Below are positions 9,383 to 18,075 of a DNA stretch of 64,000 nucleotides, piece after piece. The notes under the pieces are model-generated. The model saw only the letters and a list, made by a program, of their open reading frames with translations. It did not search any database and was not told where the DNA came from. The translations under genes were made by a program, and so were the position numbers. The stretch is from CAWDLX01 sp963753485 (GTDB lineage: Bacteria; Actinomycetota; Actinomycetes; Mycobacteriales; Micromonosporaceae), in assembly GCA_963753485.1 (NCBI GenBank), contig CAVWCL010000019.1, positions 1 to 64,000 of the forward strand, read 5' to 3'. Positions within the stretch are counted from its first letter, which is position 1. Each line of letters opens with the position of its first letter.

Positions 9383-9453
9383 GTCATCGACAATGACTGA
9401 GTAGCCTGTTGACGCAGGGGCCGGTAGCCGGCTGATGCCTCCGGCCGCCGATC

Positions 9454-10320
9454 GTGCTAGAGCGCCACTATGTGCCCACCCGCTCCCAACGCGCCCGCTC
9501 CGTGCTCACCTTCTTCGCCCAAGACAGCGGCACCCACAACCTCGTCTACGCCAACGCCGACATCTCCAAGGCCACCCAGAGCCGAGAAGCCATCGCGTTT
9601 TGCGACCACTGGCGCGCCGTGACCGGCACCGACCCGCACACCCTCGTCATGGACCAGAAGGTCACCACCCACGCTGTACTCGGCGAACTCGACGAGCGCG
9701 GCATCAAATTCCTCACCCTGCGCATGCGCTCACCGTCCCTGATCGCCCACATCAACAGCCTCACCCCGGCCGACTACAAAACGATCACCCTTGACCGCGC
9801 CGGCCGCCACACCAAACCCCGTGTGCACGAATCAACCGGTGTCAAACTCAAGGACTACCCCGGCACCGTCCGCCAACTCGTCGTCACCGGCCTGGGCCGT
9901 GAGGCCCCCACCGTCATCATCACCAACGACTTCACCAGCACCGCCAAGCAACTCATCGAGCGCTACGCCCGGCGCATGGGCATCGAACAACGCCTCGCCG
10001 AGATCATCCGCGCGTTCCACGCCGACGCCCTGTCCTCCGCCGTCAACCTCAACGTCGACCTCGACATCATGCTCTGCGTCCTCGCCCAAGCCATACTCGC
10101 CGCCCTCGCCGCCCGCCTACCCGGCTACGCCAACGTCACCCCCGACACCCTGCAACGCCGCTTCATCGAAACACCAGGAGAGATCATCACCACCAGCGAC
10201 ACCATCACCGTCCGACTCGACCGACGCGCCTACACCCCCGTCCTACGCCAAGCAACACTCCCCACCGCCACCCCCGTCCCCTGGTGGGGCAACCGCACCC
10301 TCCGCTTCGAGTACGCCTAA
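9454..10320 (+). pseudogene. DDE transposase, N-terminus missing
   Basis: A 288-residue C-terminal part of an IS transposase. Recognisable stretches are LTFFAQDSGTHNLVYANADI, RQLVVTGLGREAPTVIITND, RYARRMGIEQRLAEIIRAFH with the conserved glutamate region, and the end PWWGNRTLRFEYA. Full-length relatives have well over 100 more residues at the N-terminus, including the first catalytic aspartate. Here an in-frame TGA at 9433 closes the frame shortly before the apparent start. The gene begins only 70 bases after the end of the ATPase gene, so the left end of the IS seems to have been lost in a deletion. The family is not assigned. The end GCGTGGAAATCCGCGTTAG (from 10341) may be part of the right terminal repeat. 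Confidence 0.75.
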
Positions 10321-10809
10321 CCCTTGCCCCCAACCCCCTGCGTGGAAATCCGCGTTAGTCGGACGGGTCCAGTCCGGAAATCGCGACTGCCGATCGGTGA
10401 CCTCCGCGCCGCCCCGCGACCTGGGCTTGAACCAAGCCAACGATCGTAGACCATAGTCGATGATCAGCCGTCGCTGCTGGGCCGAATGGTCAGGCCGCAT
10501 TGGCTTTCGTGCACACCCGTCAGCCACGCGACTACAAAAGGTGCGCCGCGAGTCCCCCACATTACGTCATTGCGCTAAGTAATGCCGGGGAGGGTTCACG
10601 CCTGCGCCGGTCCGTCTTAGGCTGTACCGCTGTGCAGGCACCAAAGGCATCGACCACATTCGTGTCGTCGGCACGGAAAGCCCGGACAGAGTGGCGACAA
10701 CGTCAACAAATTGCGCGTTTTCGGCGTAGGTCGTTGATACACGCGTTCAGCGGATTGAGAATGGGGCTCCTTCGCAATCAGCCCGCATTTGCGCTAACCG
10801 GCCTGTCGT
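10321..10809. other. Intergenic stretch, no supported gene
   Basis: About 490 bases following the transposase remnant. One plus-strand frame (10500-10904) is open but has no recognisable motif or good ribosome site, and its codon use is unlike the neighbours. Nothing else is seen apart from the possible IS right end close to 10341-10360. Confidence 0.4.
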
Positions 10810-11544
10810 TTGCGATCGGAACGCTTCGGCTCTTCGCGCTCTCTGCTGATGCGAGTGGTGCGTGCGTACATTACGTCTGTCAAAAGCGGCGAGCGGATTG
10901 GTAATGAGAGGATAAATGTCGATCCGGTCCGTATTGAGGCGATCTCCGGCAGTGGCAGGTCCACGAATAGCGGCCTATGGCTTCCAGGCTCTGACGTGCC
11001 AACCGACCAAAAGGTAGAAACAAACGTGCCGGCACCGTGGGAGCTGATTCTTGCAGGAGTTTCATTGGCTATAGCGGTGTATACGGTCGCCATTCTGCCA
11101 TTTGCACTGATATTCGCGTCCTTACTTGTGCTCTGGGCGACGTGGCGACTCCTGACACCGGTATTTTACCGGCTCGGGCCGGCTCGCCTGACAATTGTGA
11201 TGCTCTTACTGTTGGGGTTCATGGCCGGCGGAGTGGTGACCTCAGCAGGCGCAGGAGAGGTACTGCCATTGGAAAGGGTGAGGCCGGCGTCGTCGCCCCT
11301 CGTTATTGGTTACGCGTTAAGTGAGGACGACCGGTGGATCGTAATGTTGAGAGAGGAGGACCGCCTATTGGTCAGGGTACCGACACCGGGTACGGGCCGA
11401 GAGTTCTGCGAGTCCCCTGGTTTGGCGAGCCTTAAACATCATTGGTGGTATCAGTCATTCTTCTTGCTGGCTGGTGGACGCGGCCTACATGACAAGATAA
11501 CTGGCACGAAGAGTGTAGCGCCGAGCGGGTACTCGCCGTGCTGA
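10810..11544 (+). CDS. Membrane protein of unknown function
   Basis: A protein of up to 244 residues; the true start may be one of several downstream codons because no clear ribosome site marks the first. Two or three membrane segments are seen: LAGVSLAIAVYTVAILPFAL with IFASLLVLWATW, and LTIVMLLLLGFMAGGVV. After these comes a soluble C-terminal part (VIGYALSEDDRWIVMLREED), a pattern met in actinobacterial membrane proteins of unknown role in which a short beta-rich region follows the last helix. The base composition is lower in GC than the core genes on the right, which fits recent acquisition. No partner gene is evident on either side. Confidence 0.5.
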   Translation: MRSERFGSSRSLLMRVVRAYITSVKSGERIGNERINVDPVRIEAISGSGRSTNSGLWLPGSDVPTDQKVETNVPAPWELILAGVSLAIAVYTVAILPFALIFASLLVLWATWRLLTPVFYRLGPARLTIVMLLLLGFMAGGVVTSAGAGEVLPLERVRPASSPLVIGYALSEDDRWIVMLREEDRLLVRVPTPGTGREFCESPGLASLKHHWWYQSFFLLAGGRGLHDKITGTKSVAPSGYSPC

Positions 11545-11876
11545 ACCTTATTCCAGCCAGCCAGCATTGATCTCCGCTCGGGGACACTGCATACTGCTTG
11601 CAGTGCAGCTTCCTGTCGGACAACGAGACGGTCAGTAATAAGTTGCCCTGTCGAGCATGGTGCCCTATCCGATGTCAGATTGCACGATCTTACTTCCGCT
11701 ACTGGGCGTTTCAGAGTGAGTCCGCAGCGTGGCATGGTCGCGGCTGTAGTGCCACGGCTTGCGGACGCCGCGGTGGCAAGACTGACTGAGGGGCACGGGT
11801 CGGAGCGGCGCCGGGTTGGCCGGTGCCGGTGGCTGGCCGGCTTCGATGGCGGCGCTTGCGGCGTTAGAGTGCGGTC
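11545..11876. other. Intergenic stretch, nothing recognised
   Basis: About 330 bases between the membrane protein and the next plus-strand gene. No open frame with family similarity, no tRNA and no strong hairpin was seen. Confidence 0.4.
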
Positions 11877-12076
11877 ATGATCCGACCGGCGGACCGTGTG
11901 GTGAGGTCTGGCGCCGTCGAGGTGTTCGAGGCGGCGCTGTCGATCCTGCAGCACTCTGACGGTGGCATGACCAAGGCCCAGATCCTCGACGGCCTGGTGA
12001 AGGACGGTGTTGACCGTTCGGACGCCACGGCGGCCTGGGACGGCGTTCAACGGCGCCTCAAGAAACATGATCAGGT
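11877..12076 (+). pseudogene. Hypothetical gene cut by IS insertion
   Basis: The first 65 or so residues read as a real helical domain (EVFEAALSILQHSDGGMTKA, QILDGLVKDGVDRSDATAAW, GVQRRLKKHDQV), similar in style to the winged-helix start of actinobacterial regulators or restriction-type proteins. At about 12076 the sequence changes into the left end of an IS fragment and the frame stops at 12146 after unrelated residues. The remainder of the gene is not found on the other side of the ISL3 element, so it has been deleted. Function unknown. Confidence 0.5.
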
Positions 12077-12156
12077 CCTAGGTAGCTGGTGTAAATCGGT
12101 GTCCGGCGCGGCGAGGCGGCGGGCATCGATGGCTGTTGGTCTGTGATAGTGATCGG

Positions 12157-12288
12157 GTGTCGTTGGGTGAGGCGCCGAGGCAGCTGGACCTGTTGGATCC
12201 GGTGACTCGGTTCTGTGACGAGTCGTTGCCGACCAGCTCGATCTATGGGTTCCTGTTCCGGGCTCCTCGCTGTCGTGAGTGGGTTTGA
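12157..12288 (+). pseudogene. Fragment of a transposase (IS1182-like N-terminus)
   Basis: A short frame from GTG 12157 reads SLGEAPRQLDLLDPVTRFCD followed by ESLPTSSIYGFL, which resembles the beginning of IS1182-type transposases. It breaks off at about 12260 where the ISL3 element begins. The non-coding stretch from 12077 to 12156 is probably the left end of the same IS. The rest of the transposase is absent from the window. Confidence 0.5.
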
Positions 12289-13610
12289 TCCTCTGGGGCA
12301 CTCTCGGTACCCACGCTGAGTCCATAGTGTACTCACTGTCAGTGAGCGGATCGAAGGGTAGTTCAGGAGTGGAGCAGGAGCTGTTCAGCGCGGCGTTGGG
12401 TTTGGTGGCACCGTGGCGGGTGGAGCGGTCGGAGTTCGACGCCCAGGCTGGTCGGCTGGACCTGTATCTGGGGTTCCCCCGCGGTTCGAGGTTCGCGTGC
12501 CCGCAGCCGGGATGCGCTGAGCGGGAGTGCCCGGTGCACGACACGGAGGACAAGGCGTGGCGGCACCTGGACTTCTTCCAGTACCAGGCTCGCCTGCACG
12601 CCAAGCTGCCCAGGGTGCGCTGTGCGGTGCATGGCGTTCGCCAGGTGACGGTGAGCTGGGCCCGGCCGGGTTCTGGGTTCACGCTGCTGTTCGAGGCGCT
12701 GCTGATCACATTCGCCTCCGCGATGCCGGTCAAGCAGGTCGCAAAGTTCACCGGCGAGCACGACACCCGCATCTGGCGGGTGCTCGAGCACTACGTGGCC
12801 ACCGAGCGGGCCGAGCTGGACTTCTCCACGGTGGAGCGGGTCGGCGTGGACGAGACCGCCGCGGCCCGTGGTCAGGACTACGTGTTCATGGATGCCGACG
12901 TCCACCGCGTGCTGTTCGTCACCCCCGGCCGCGATGGCGACACCGTCAAGGCGTTCGCTGAGGACCTCAAAGCCCACGGCGGCTATCCCGAGTTCATCGG
13001 CAACGTCACCTGCGACATGAGCCCAGCGTTCATCTCCGGCGTCACGGCACATCTGTCCAATGCGGACATCACCTTCGACCGGTTCCACATCATGAAAAAG
13101 CTCGGCGAAGCCGTCGACGAGGTCCGCCGCGGCGAGGCCAAGCACCGCCCGCTGCTGCTGAAGCGCACCCGCTGGCTGTGGCTGACCAACCGGCAGAATC
13201 TGTCCCCGAACCAGCAACGCGCGCTGGTGTGGCTGACCCGCCCCTCGCTGCAACTCGCTACCGCCCGGGCCCACCGCTGGCGAGAGGACTTCCAGGGCTT
13301 CTACGACCAGCCGGCCGACCAGGCCGAGGCCTACCTGACCCGCTGGTGCGCCGGCGCGATGCGTAGCCGCCTGCAACCAGTCAAGGACTTCGTCGCCATG
13401 GTTAAGCGCCACTGGGCCGGGATCCTCGCCTGGCACCAAAGCCATCTCACCACCGCACTCCTCGAAGGCACCAACTCCCTCATCCAAGCCGCGAAGGCCC
13501 GAGCCCGCGGCTACCGCAACAAGAAATACATGATCACCATCATCTATCTCATCGCGGCAAAACTACCCAGACCGTCACTGTGGGTTACCCACACGATCTA
13601 GCGGGGAACC
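12261..13610 (+). mobile_element. ISL3-family insertion sequence
   Basis: Ends GGCTCCTCG (12261-12269) and CGGGGAACC (13602-13610) are imperfect inverted repeats (7 of 9 positions) like the GGCTCTTCG ends of ISL3 elements. ISL3 elements make 8-base target duplications, but the flanks here (CTGTTCCG on the left, GCCAGTAG on the right) do not match. A deletion next to the IS has probably removed one flank. The left flank is inside another transposase fragment; the right flank is the end of a minus-strand gene. Confidence 0.65.
12279..13601 (+). CDS. ISL3-family transposase
   Basis: Transposase with an N-terminal zinc-binding region (FACPQPGC, then CPVHDTEDKAWRHLDFFQYQ) and the ISL3 DDE domain: RVGVDETAAARGQDYVF, FIGNVTCDMSPAFISGV, ADITFDRFHIMKKLGEAVDE and, near the end, LLEGTNSLIQAAKARARGYR. 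The presumed Asp, Asp and Glu positions are all present and the frame is intact, so the protein may work. The open frame allows 440 residues; a start at GTG 12369 (VEQELFSAALGL) would be closer to the usual length for the family. The last residues run into the right terminal repeat, as is normal for this family. Confidence 0.9.
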   Translation: MGLILWGTLGTHAESIVYSLSVSGSKGSSGVEQELFSAALGLVAPWRVERSEFDAQAGRLDLYLGFPRGSRFACPQPGCAERECPVHDTEDKAWRHLDFFQYQARLHAKLPRVRCAVHGVRQVTVSWARPGSGFTLLFEALLITFASAMPVKQVAKFTGEHDTRIWRVLEHYVATERAELDFSTVERVGVDETAAARGQDYVFMDADVHRVLFVTPGRDGDTVKAFAEDLKAHGGYPEFIGNVTCDMSPAFISGVTAHLSNADITFDRFHIMKKLGEAVDEVRRGEAKHRPLLLKRTRWLWLTNRQNLSPNQQRALVWLTRPSLQLATARAHRWREDFQGFYDQPADQAEAYLTRWCAGAMRSRLQPVKDFVAMVKRHWAGILAWHQSHLTTALLEGTNSLIQAAKARARGYRNKKYMITIIYLIAAKLPRPSLWVTHTI

Positions 13611-14772
13611 GCCAGTAGACCGGCCCCAGCAAGTCGCACCGCACTGGTACCGACTCCCGGTACTTGGCGGCCGACAGCGTATTCACATCGGCATGTACCA
13701 TCGGGGCCAACGCGATGGAATGCGGCGCAAATAGAGTCTCAGCAGTCTGCTGAAACCGCGTCCATGTCTCGCGCTCTTCGTCGGTGAGCGACACGCCATC
13801 CGTAAGAACGTAGAGATTGGCGCGGGCTGGACGCAAACGGTCCCCGTTGAGAATCAAAACGCGGACCTGTTCGACCTTCGCAAACTCCTGCTTACGGTGA
13901 CCGTTCTCATGCACAAACTTTCGGAGCAATTGCGGTAAGGCCTCCGACAGGACCTCGTTAAGCGCCGCACGTCTGAATTTCAAGGCGATAGTTTCGGCGA
14001 AGGCGAGACTCGCCGATTCGTCTGCGAACCCCGGTATCGGCTCCCTACTCAGCAAGATCGCCTTGGACGCCGGGAAGATTAGCCGCAGATCGGCAAACCA
14101 TGCCTCCTGCGGCTCCGTTCCTGGTGACGGCAGTTTCCGGGCCGGCTCATCGTAGGTGTCGTCGGACGGCTGCCCTCCGTCCTGCACTTCGCCGCCGTTG
14201 TGCACGTCGCCTGTTTGAGATGGCGGTGGCAATGTTCGTACCAGATAGCCGATCTTGCCGACTCGAGCGAGTTTCGTATCTGCAGGTGTGGGAATACTTG
14301 AGTCCCTGATGACGGGCGCCAAAAGAACGAACGGATGTGCGTTACCTGGGGGAGTCGCGCCAATGTCGCAGGTCTGCGAGCAGATGATGGCGGTCATGCG
14401 AAGATCGCGGTCGAACAGCGGTCGAATCTCGTCCCGGTCATTCATGACTTCCGTGACCGCATCCAGCCCGGGCGCAGTCAGCCAACTGACCGGCATGTCA
14501 AGAACTAGATCACCTTGCTTCCACTGCGCCAATGAGTGTTGGTGTTGCGACCAGTCAGCTGGCACAACGTCGTAAACCGACCAGACTTTGGACTCGTCGG
14601 CAGGTTTACTCTCAGCGTCTGCGGGCTGAATTTCGGCCAAGGCCCCTGACACCGAAACCGGAGGCCGCGGCTCCCCGCCTGAACCCGTTGGCTCGGCTGA
14701 CCCGTCGGCGACAGGCATATTCGGTGTTGCAGCGTCGCTCACTTCGTTCGGCTCCGGCATGGATTCGATCAC
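13585..14772 (-). CDS. SQTCD-motif protein, third gene of the operon, 3' end replaced by IS
   Basis: A 395-residue protein. Residues 1-75 are acidic and disordered. The folded part begins near YDVVPADWSQHQHSLAQWKQ and contains MTAIICSQTCDIGATPPGNA followed by FVLLAPVIRD. This 'S-Q-T-C-D-I ... P-x-V-x-L-A-P' pattern occurs in a family of uncharacterised proteins met in mobile islands; the conserved Cys and Asp could be catalytic or bind metal, but this is unproven. The C-terminal half is helical. The last six or so residues (after GPVYWRF) come from the ISL3 right end, so a short native tail has been lost. Its start overlaps the stop of the helix-turn-helix gene by ATGA. Confidence 0.75.
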   Translation of the reverse strand: MIESMPEPNEVSDAATPNMPVADGSAEPTGSGGEPRPPVSVSGALAEIQPADAESKPADESKVWSVYDVVPADWSQHQHSLAQWKQGDLVLDMPVSWLTAPGLDAVTEVMNDRDEIRPLFDRDLRMTAIICSQTCDIGATPPGNAHPFVLLAPVIRDSSIPTPADTKLARVGKIGYLVRTLPPPSQTGDVHNGGEVQDGGQPSDDTYDEPARKLPSPGTEPQEAWFADLRLIFPASKAILLSREPIPGFADESASLAFAETIALKFRRAALNEVLSEALPQLLRKFVHENGHRKQEFAKVEQVRVLILNGDRLRPARANLYVLTDGVSLTDEERETWTRFQQTAETLFAPHSIALAPMVHADVNTLSAAKYRESVPVRCDLLGPVYWRFPARSCG

Positions 14773-15452
14773 GATAGCCCAGTGCCAGGAGTAAGTTTCA
14801 CCTCGGCAACATCGTCGGTGTGGAGTGCCTTCCGAGCGCGTGGGTGGCTCTCAGTGGGCGATGCATGGGTTGGCCTTTCGACGCCATCGTGGAGGGACCC
14901 GACTGCGACACCGGCGTCTTCGAACTCTGCAGAAATAGCTTTGCGCCGCGGGTATGTGCGGATAGCCCAGTCGAGCTCAAGCTGCACCAATCTGTCGACA
15001 TCGCCTGCATCGAAGAGCGCTTGCGCCTCACGGCTGGTATTGAACCATGCTGCGAGGTTCGGGTGCGCTCGTGCCATGTAGTGGATCGCCTGGGTCATCG
15101 GCCAAAGCTGGCCCAAGCTTTGCGGGCGGGCATGGCGCCCCTCGGTCTTCCAACCGTAGTAGGTTCGTGGCGCGACACGCATGGCCGCGATTACTCGTTC
15201 GTGGGGAAGCGCAAGCAGCCGAGCTATGTGCTCCACCGCGTTGACGGGATCCGTTGGGAAAGGCACGTCCTGTGTGGTGGTGGCTCCCGGCATGTCCGCG
15301 AGCGCGTTGTCCCATTGAGTGATTATCCTGCCCACGTCACGCGGCACGGCATCGACGTTCACACTGGTCTGGGAGAAACTCCGGAACAACCTTCCGAACC
15401 CGGCAGCGATACCGAAGATGTCTGCCGTTGCCGAAGGAGTCAAGGCGTTCAT
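14769..15452 (-). CDS. Helix-turn-helix protein, second gene of the operon
   Basis: A 227-residue protein. The region VEHIARLLALPHERVIAAMR followed by VAPRTYYGWKTEGRHARPQS has the look of an HTH in which RTYYGWKTEGR is the recognition helix. It is followed by MTQAIHYMARAHPNLAAWFN and TSREAQALFDAGDVDRLVQL, a helical region seen in antitoxin-type regulators with the order 'HTH, then W, then LL-GD'. Both ends overlap neighbours by ATGA (15449-15452 and 14769-14772), so it is made together with the TIGR04255 and SQTCD-motif proteins. It probably represses the operon or binds the others as a partner. The role is inferred from form and context only. Confidence 0.72.
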   Translation of the reverse strand: MNALTPSATADIFGIAAGFGRLFRSFSQTSVNVDAVPRDVGRIITQWDNALADMPGATTTQDVPFPTDPVNAVEHIARLLALPHERVIAAMRVAPRTYYGWKTEGRHARPQSLGQLWPMTQAIHYMARAHPNLAAWFNTSREAQALFDAGDVDRLVQLELDWAIRTYPRRKAISAEFEDAGVAVGSLHDGVERPTHASPTESHPRARKALHTDDVAEVKLTPGTGLS

Positions 15453-16300
15453 TGCGCTTCCTCCGCTTCCAGGGTTACAGGCCCTAGGTCGGCTAGATAA
15501 TCGTCGGACAGCACTCGCGCGAACAGTGAAAGCGCTGTCCGGTTGAGCTGCCGAACCAGGTTCGCGCAGTGGTCTTCGTCGTAGCTAAAGGAGTAGTCGC
15601 GGAAGACATCGATGTCCACTAAGAAGCCGTACCGAGACCCTTCCGCCTCTGGAAATACGCCGCATTGGATGCGAGCAGCGGCGGATGCCTCGAACTGCAG
15701 CTGTACCTGCTGGAGTTGACCAGCAACAAGATCGCCAAGGTCGCCCGCGAGTGGACCGGCAAAGTCTTCGCGGATATGCTGCCGCCAGAATTGTGGTGAG
15801 GCAGCATCTTGGTGTACGAGCCTGTTGATGAACCGGAGCCCAAGCCGCTGCACCACCGATGCTTCCGCGGTGTTCGTAAACAGCGACAGCACTTTGCGTA
15901 AGGGGTCGCCAAGGCTCGTGCTGTAACGGTCGTATGAACTCGTTTGGACGACCACGGTGGTCGGTAGCAGCGTGATCCAGGTGGTCCGATCTGAGTTGGC
16001 CAGCACCCATCCCTGCTGGACCTCAGTTGACTGGGACGCACCCGTTGGGCTGACGGTCAGGCTCACGATGTTCTGTACATGTTTCTCAAATATTGGGAAC
16101 GCCTCTTTGCCCAAGCCTTCCCAAATCGAGATCGCCTCCCGTTCGGGCAACTCCGAACGTGCGCCAATGAACCGAACCTCGGCAACGGCCGCTTCAAGAT
16201 GGGTGCGCTCGAGACGAACCCGGGCAAGCCCACCAAGCCCGCCAAGGGGTCGGTCCCACTCGTCGTCCCGAGTTCTGGCCCTAGTGGTCTCGGCGCTCAT
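15449..16300 (-). CDS. TIGR04255 family protein, first gene of the operon
   Basis: A 283-residue protein matching the 'sporadically distributed' TIGR04255 family: early LEAAVAEVRFIGARSELPER, then QQGWVLANSDRTTWITLLPT, VQTSSYDRYST, and the characteristic VQRLGLRFINRLVHQDAASP. Members are scattered across bacteria in mobile regions and have no known activity. ATG 16300 was chosen because GGAGGGAGGGGGC precedes it directly; a longer frame to 16363 has no such site. Upstream, on the minus strand, TAGACT near 16336 could be a -10 box. It leads an ATGA-coupled three-gene operon with an HTH protein and the SQTCD-motif protein. Confidence 0.82.
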   Translation of the reverse strand: MSAETTRARTRDDEWDRPLGGLGGLARVRLERTHLEAAVAEVRFIGARSELPEREAISIWEGLGKEAFPIFEKHVQNIVSLTVSPTGASQSTEVQQGWVLANSDRTTWITLLPTTVVVQTSSYDRYSTSLGDPLRKVLSLFTNTAEASVVQRLGLRFINRLVHQDAASPQFWRQHIREDFAGPLAGDLGDLVAGQLQQVQLQFEASAAARIQCGVFPEAEGSRYGFLVDIDVFRDYSFSYDEDHCANLVRQLNRTALSLFARVLSDDYLADLGPVTLEAEEAQ

Positions 16301-16706
16301 GCCCCCTCCCTCCAAAGAGTAGCAGAAAAGTCGCAGTCTAGCGCCATCCGTCGAGCCGGGCACCCACTGAGCGTTCGTGCGGGAGGACGCGGAACCATCT
16401 GACCTATGACCTGGCCAGGCAAGTCAGGTCCCGGCGGGCCGGTGGCTTGGGCGGATGAAATCGATCCATGGAGATCTGCTGGCTCCCTCCGCGATACTCA
16501 CTGGTCGCACACTATCGCTGGGGTCCGACAAGTCGGCTGTCGAGTCCAGCTCGCGGCCGTGACCTGGCGACGGTGATCGGAAGCGGGCCGCCCATGGCCG
16601 TGACGGCCGGTTTCGCATTCTGCATCGTCAGGCCCACGATTGCGGCACCGCGCGAACCGAGCCTAGGCCACGCGTCTGGCCGAGCCGTCGGGCCGCGAGC
16701 ACCGTT
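16301..16706. other. Intergenic stretch with the operon promoter region
   Basis: About 400 bases between two minus-strand genes. It includes the promoter-proximal region of the TIGR04255 operon (possible -10 TAGACT near 16336 on the minus strand). No other feature was recognised. Confidence 0.4.
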
Positions 16707-17954
16707 TCAGGTTTGCGACCAGAGGCCGGCGATGGGTACGGCCAGGACGTTTTTACTCAGCTTGAACACGCGGGGTCCGGTGTGGATCAGGAGGCTGGCG
16801 GCGAGCCTGGGCCCTAGGGTGGTCTGTAGCCATTCGAGGTGGCGGGCATCGGCAGCGGTAGGGGCGGCGGTGGCCTTGACTTCGATGCCGATGACCCGGC
16901 CGTCTCGCGCTTCGATGAGCAGGTCGATTTCGCGGCGGCCGTTGGCGTCGCGAAGGTGGAACATGTCGGCGCCGACAACGCTCAGGGCGCACTCCGCGCG
17001 CAGCTGGGCGGCAACGAACGTGTCGATGATCCGCCCGAGCAGGTCGCCGTCGCGGCTCACGTGCCGGTTGTCGACGCGGAGCAGCGGTGCCATGAGACCG
17101 GGATCGATGAGGTACCGCTTGGGCAGTCGGACGGCGCGGTCCATGCGGTTACCGGCCCACGCGGGCACCCGATCGGTGATCAACAGCGTGTCCAGAAGGT
17201 CGTCGTAGCTTGCGGCGGTGAGCCGGCCGATGTCGGCAGCGTCGTAGAGGAGTTTGTGTGTCGGCGCGCCGGCGGTGTTGGCCGCGATCACTTGAAGGTA
17301 TTTGCGCATCCGGATGGGGTCCCGAGCCACACCGAGCGCGGGGGCTTCCCGGGTCACGAGATGGTCGACGTAGGAGGTCAACCACCGGTCGCGGGCGCGG
17401 TCGGTCGATGCGCGCAACGCTTCTGGCCAGCCGCTGGCGAGCGCCTCGGTGACGTAGCTGTGCAAGTCCCACCCAGTGATCGGGTCGGGGCCGAAGGCGT
17501 CGGCGCCGTCATCGAGGACCCGATCGATCAGCGATCGTGACGTGGGGTCGCCATGGCGCTCTCGACCCACCAGCGGGTACATCGTGAGCCGGACGATTCG
17601 GCCGGTCGCCGGCCAGCCCGATGCGGTGAGGTCGGCCTGGGACGATCCGGTGAGGACGAACCGCCCGGGCCGGGGGTCGTCGTCAACCGCCCGCTTGACC
17701 GCGCCGAGGATCTCAGGAACCAGCTGCCATTCGTCGATCAGAACTGGCTCGTCGAGTCCGCGCAGCGCGGCGTCAGGGTCAGCCCGGACGACCGTGGCCT
17801 GGGCGGGTATGTCGAGGCGCAGGGCCGATCGGCACAGGCGACGGGTGGTGGTGGTCTTACCGCATGCCCGCGGCCCGACGACGAGAACGGCCGGATGGGC
17901 GGCCAGCACCTCGGCGAGCTCCGAGTCCAGGAGCCGCGGCACATATGCGGTCAC
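16707..17954 (-). CDS. AAA_14 / DUF4143 ATPase
   Basis: A 415-residue ATPase of the common AAA_14 plus DUF4143 architecture. Walker A is VVGPRACGKTTTTRRL near residue 27, Walker B is EPVLIDEWQLVPEIL near 70, and RFVLTGSSQADL is the sensor 1-like strand. The C-terminal DUF4143 part ends with a PD-(D/E)XK-like fold: RREIDLLIEARDGRVIGIEV followed by KATAAPTAADARHLEWL. Members are widespread in genomic islands and their function is unknown. GC content and codon use match the core. Just upstream of the start lie three TAGCACA boxes 23 bases apart, likely the gene's own control sites. The gene stands alone. Confidence 0.85.
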   Translation of the reverse strand: MTAYVPRLLDSELAEVLAAHPAVLVVGPRACGKTTTTRRLCRSALRLDIPAQATVVRADPDAALRGLDEPVLIDEWQLVPEILGAVKRAVDDDPRPGRFVLTGSSQADLTASGWPATGRIVRLTMYPLVGRERHGDPTSRSLIDRVLDDGADAFGPDPITGWDLHSYVTEALASGWPEALRASTDRARDRWLTSYVDHLVTREAPALGVARDPIRMRKYLQVIAANTAGAPTHKLLYDAADIGRLTAASYDDLLDTLLITDRVPAWAGNRMDRAVRLPKRYLIDPGLMAPLLRVDNRHVSRDGDLLGRIIDTFVAAQLRAECALSVVGADMFHLRDANGRREIDLLIEARDGRVIGIEVKATAAPTAADARHLEWLQTTLGPRLAASLLIHTGPRVFKLSKNVLAVPIAGLWSQT

Positions 17955-17976
17955 GCGGCTCCTGTCAGCGACGTTT

Positions 17977-18029
17977 TAGCACAGGTCTGACAGGCACGAT
18001 AGCACACTAGTCAGTGACGATTTAGCACA
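17977..18029. repeat. Three direct repeats of 23-base period upstream of the ATPase gene
   Basis: TAGCACA (TGTGCTA on the gene's strand) occurs at 17977-17983, 18000-18006 and 18023-18029, exactly 23 bases apart. The first and third copies agree over a longer stretch, GACG-TTTAGCACA. The first copy begins 23 bases from the start codon of the ATPase gene. The pattern suits an operator or iteron-like binding array. Confidence 0.6.
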
Positions 18030-18075
18030 TCGGTCGATCACCGGAGCCGGACCGGTCGACCAGGGCCACCATCGG

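Noticed and set aside
10500..10904. Open frame of 134 codons on the plus strand
   Set aside because: No recognisable motif, no good ribosome site, and its end overlaps the more credible membrane protein frame.
17977..18029. Short CRISPR array
   Set aside because: Repeats are only 7 to 13 bases with 23-base period and no Cas genes; an operator-like array fits better.
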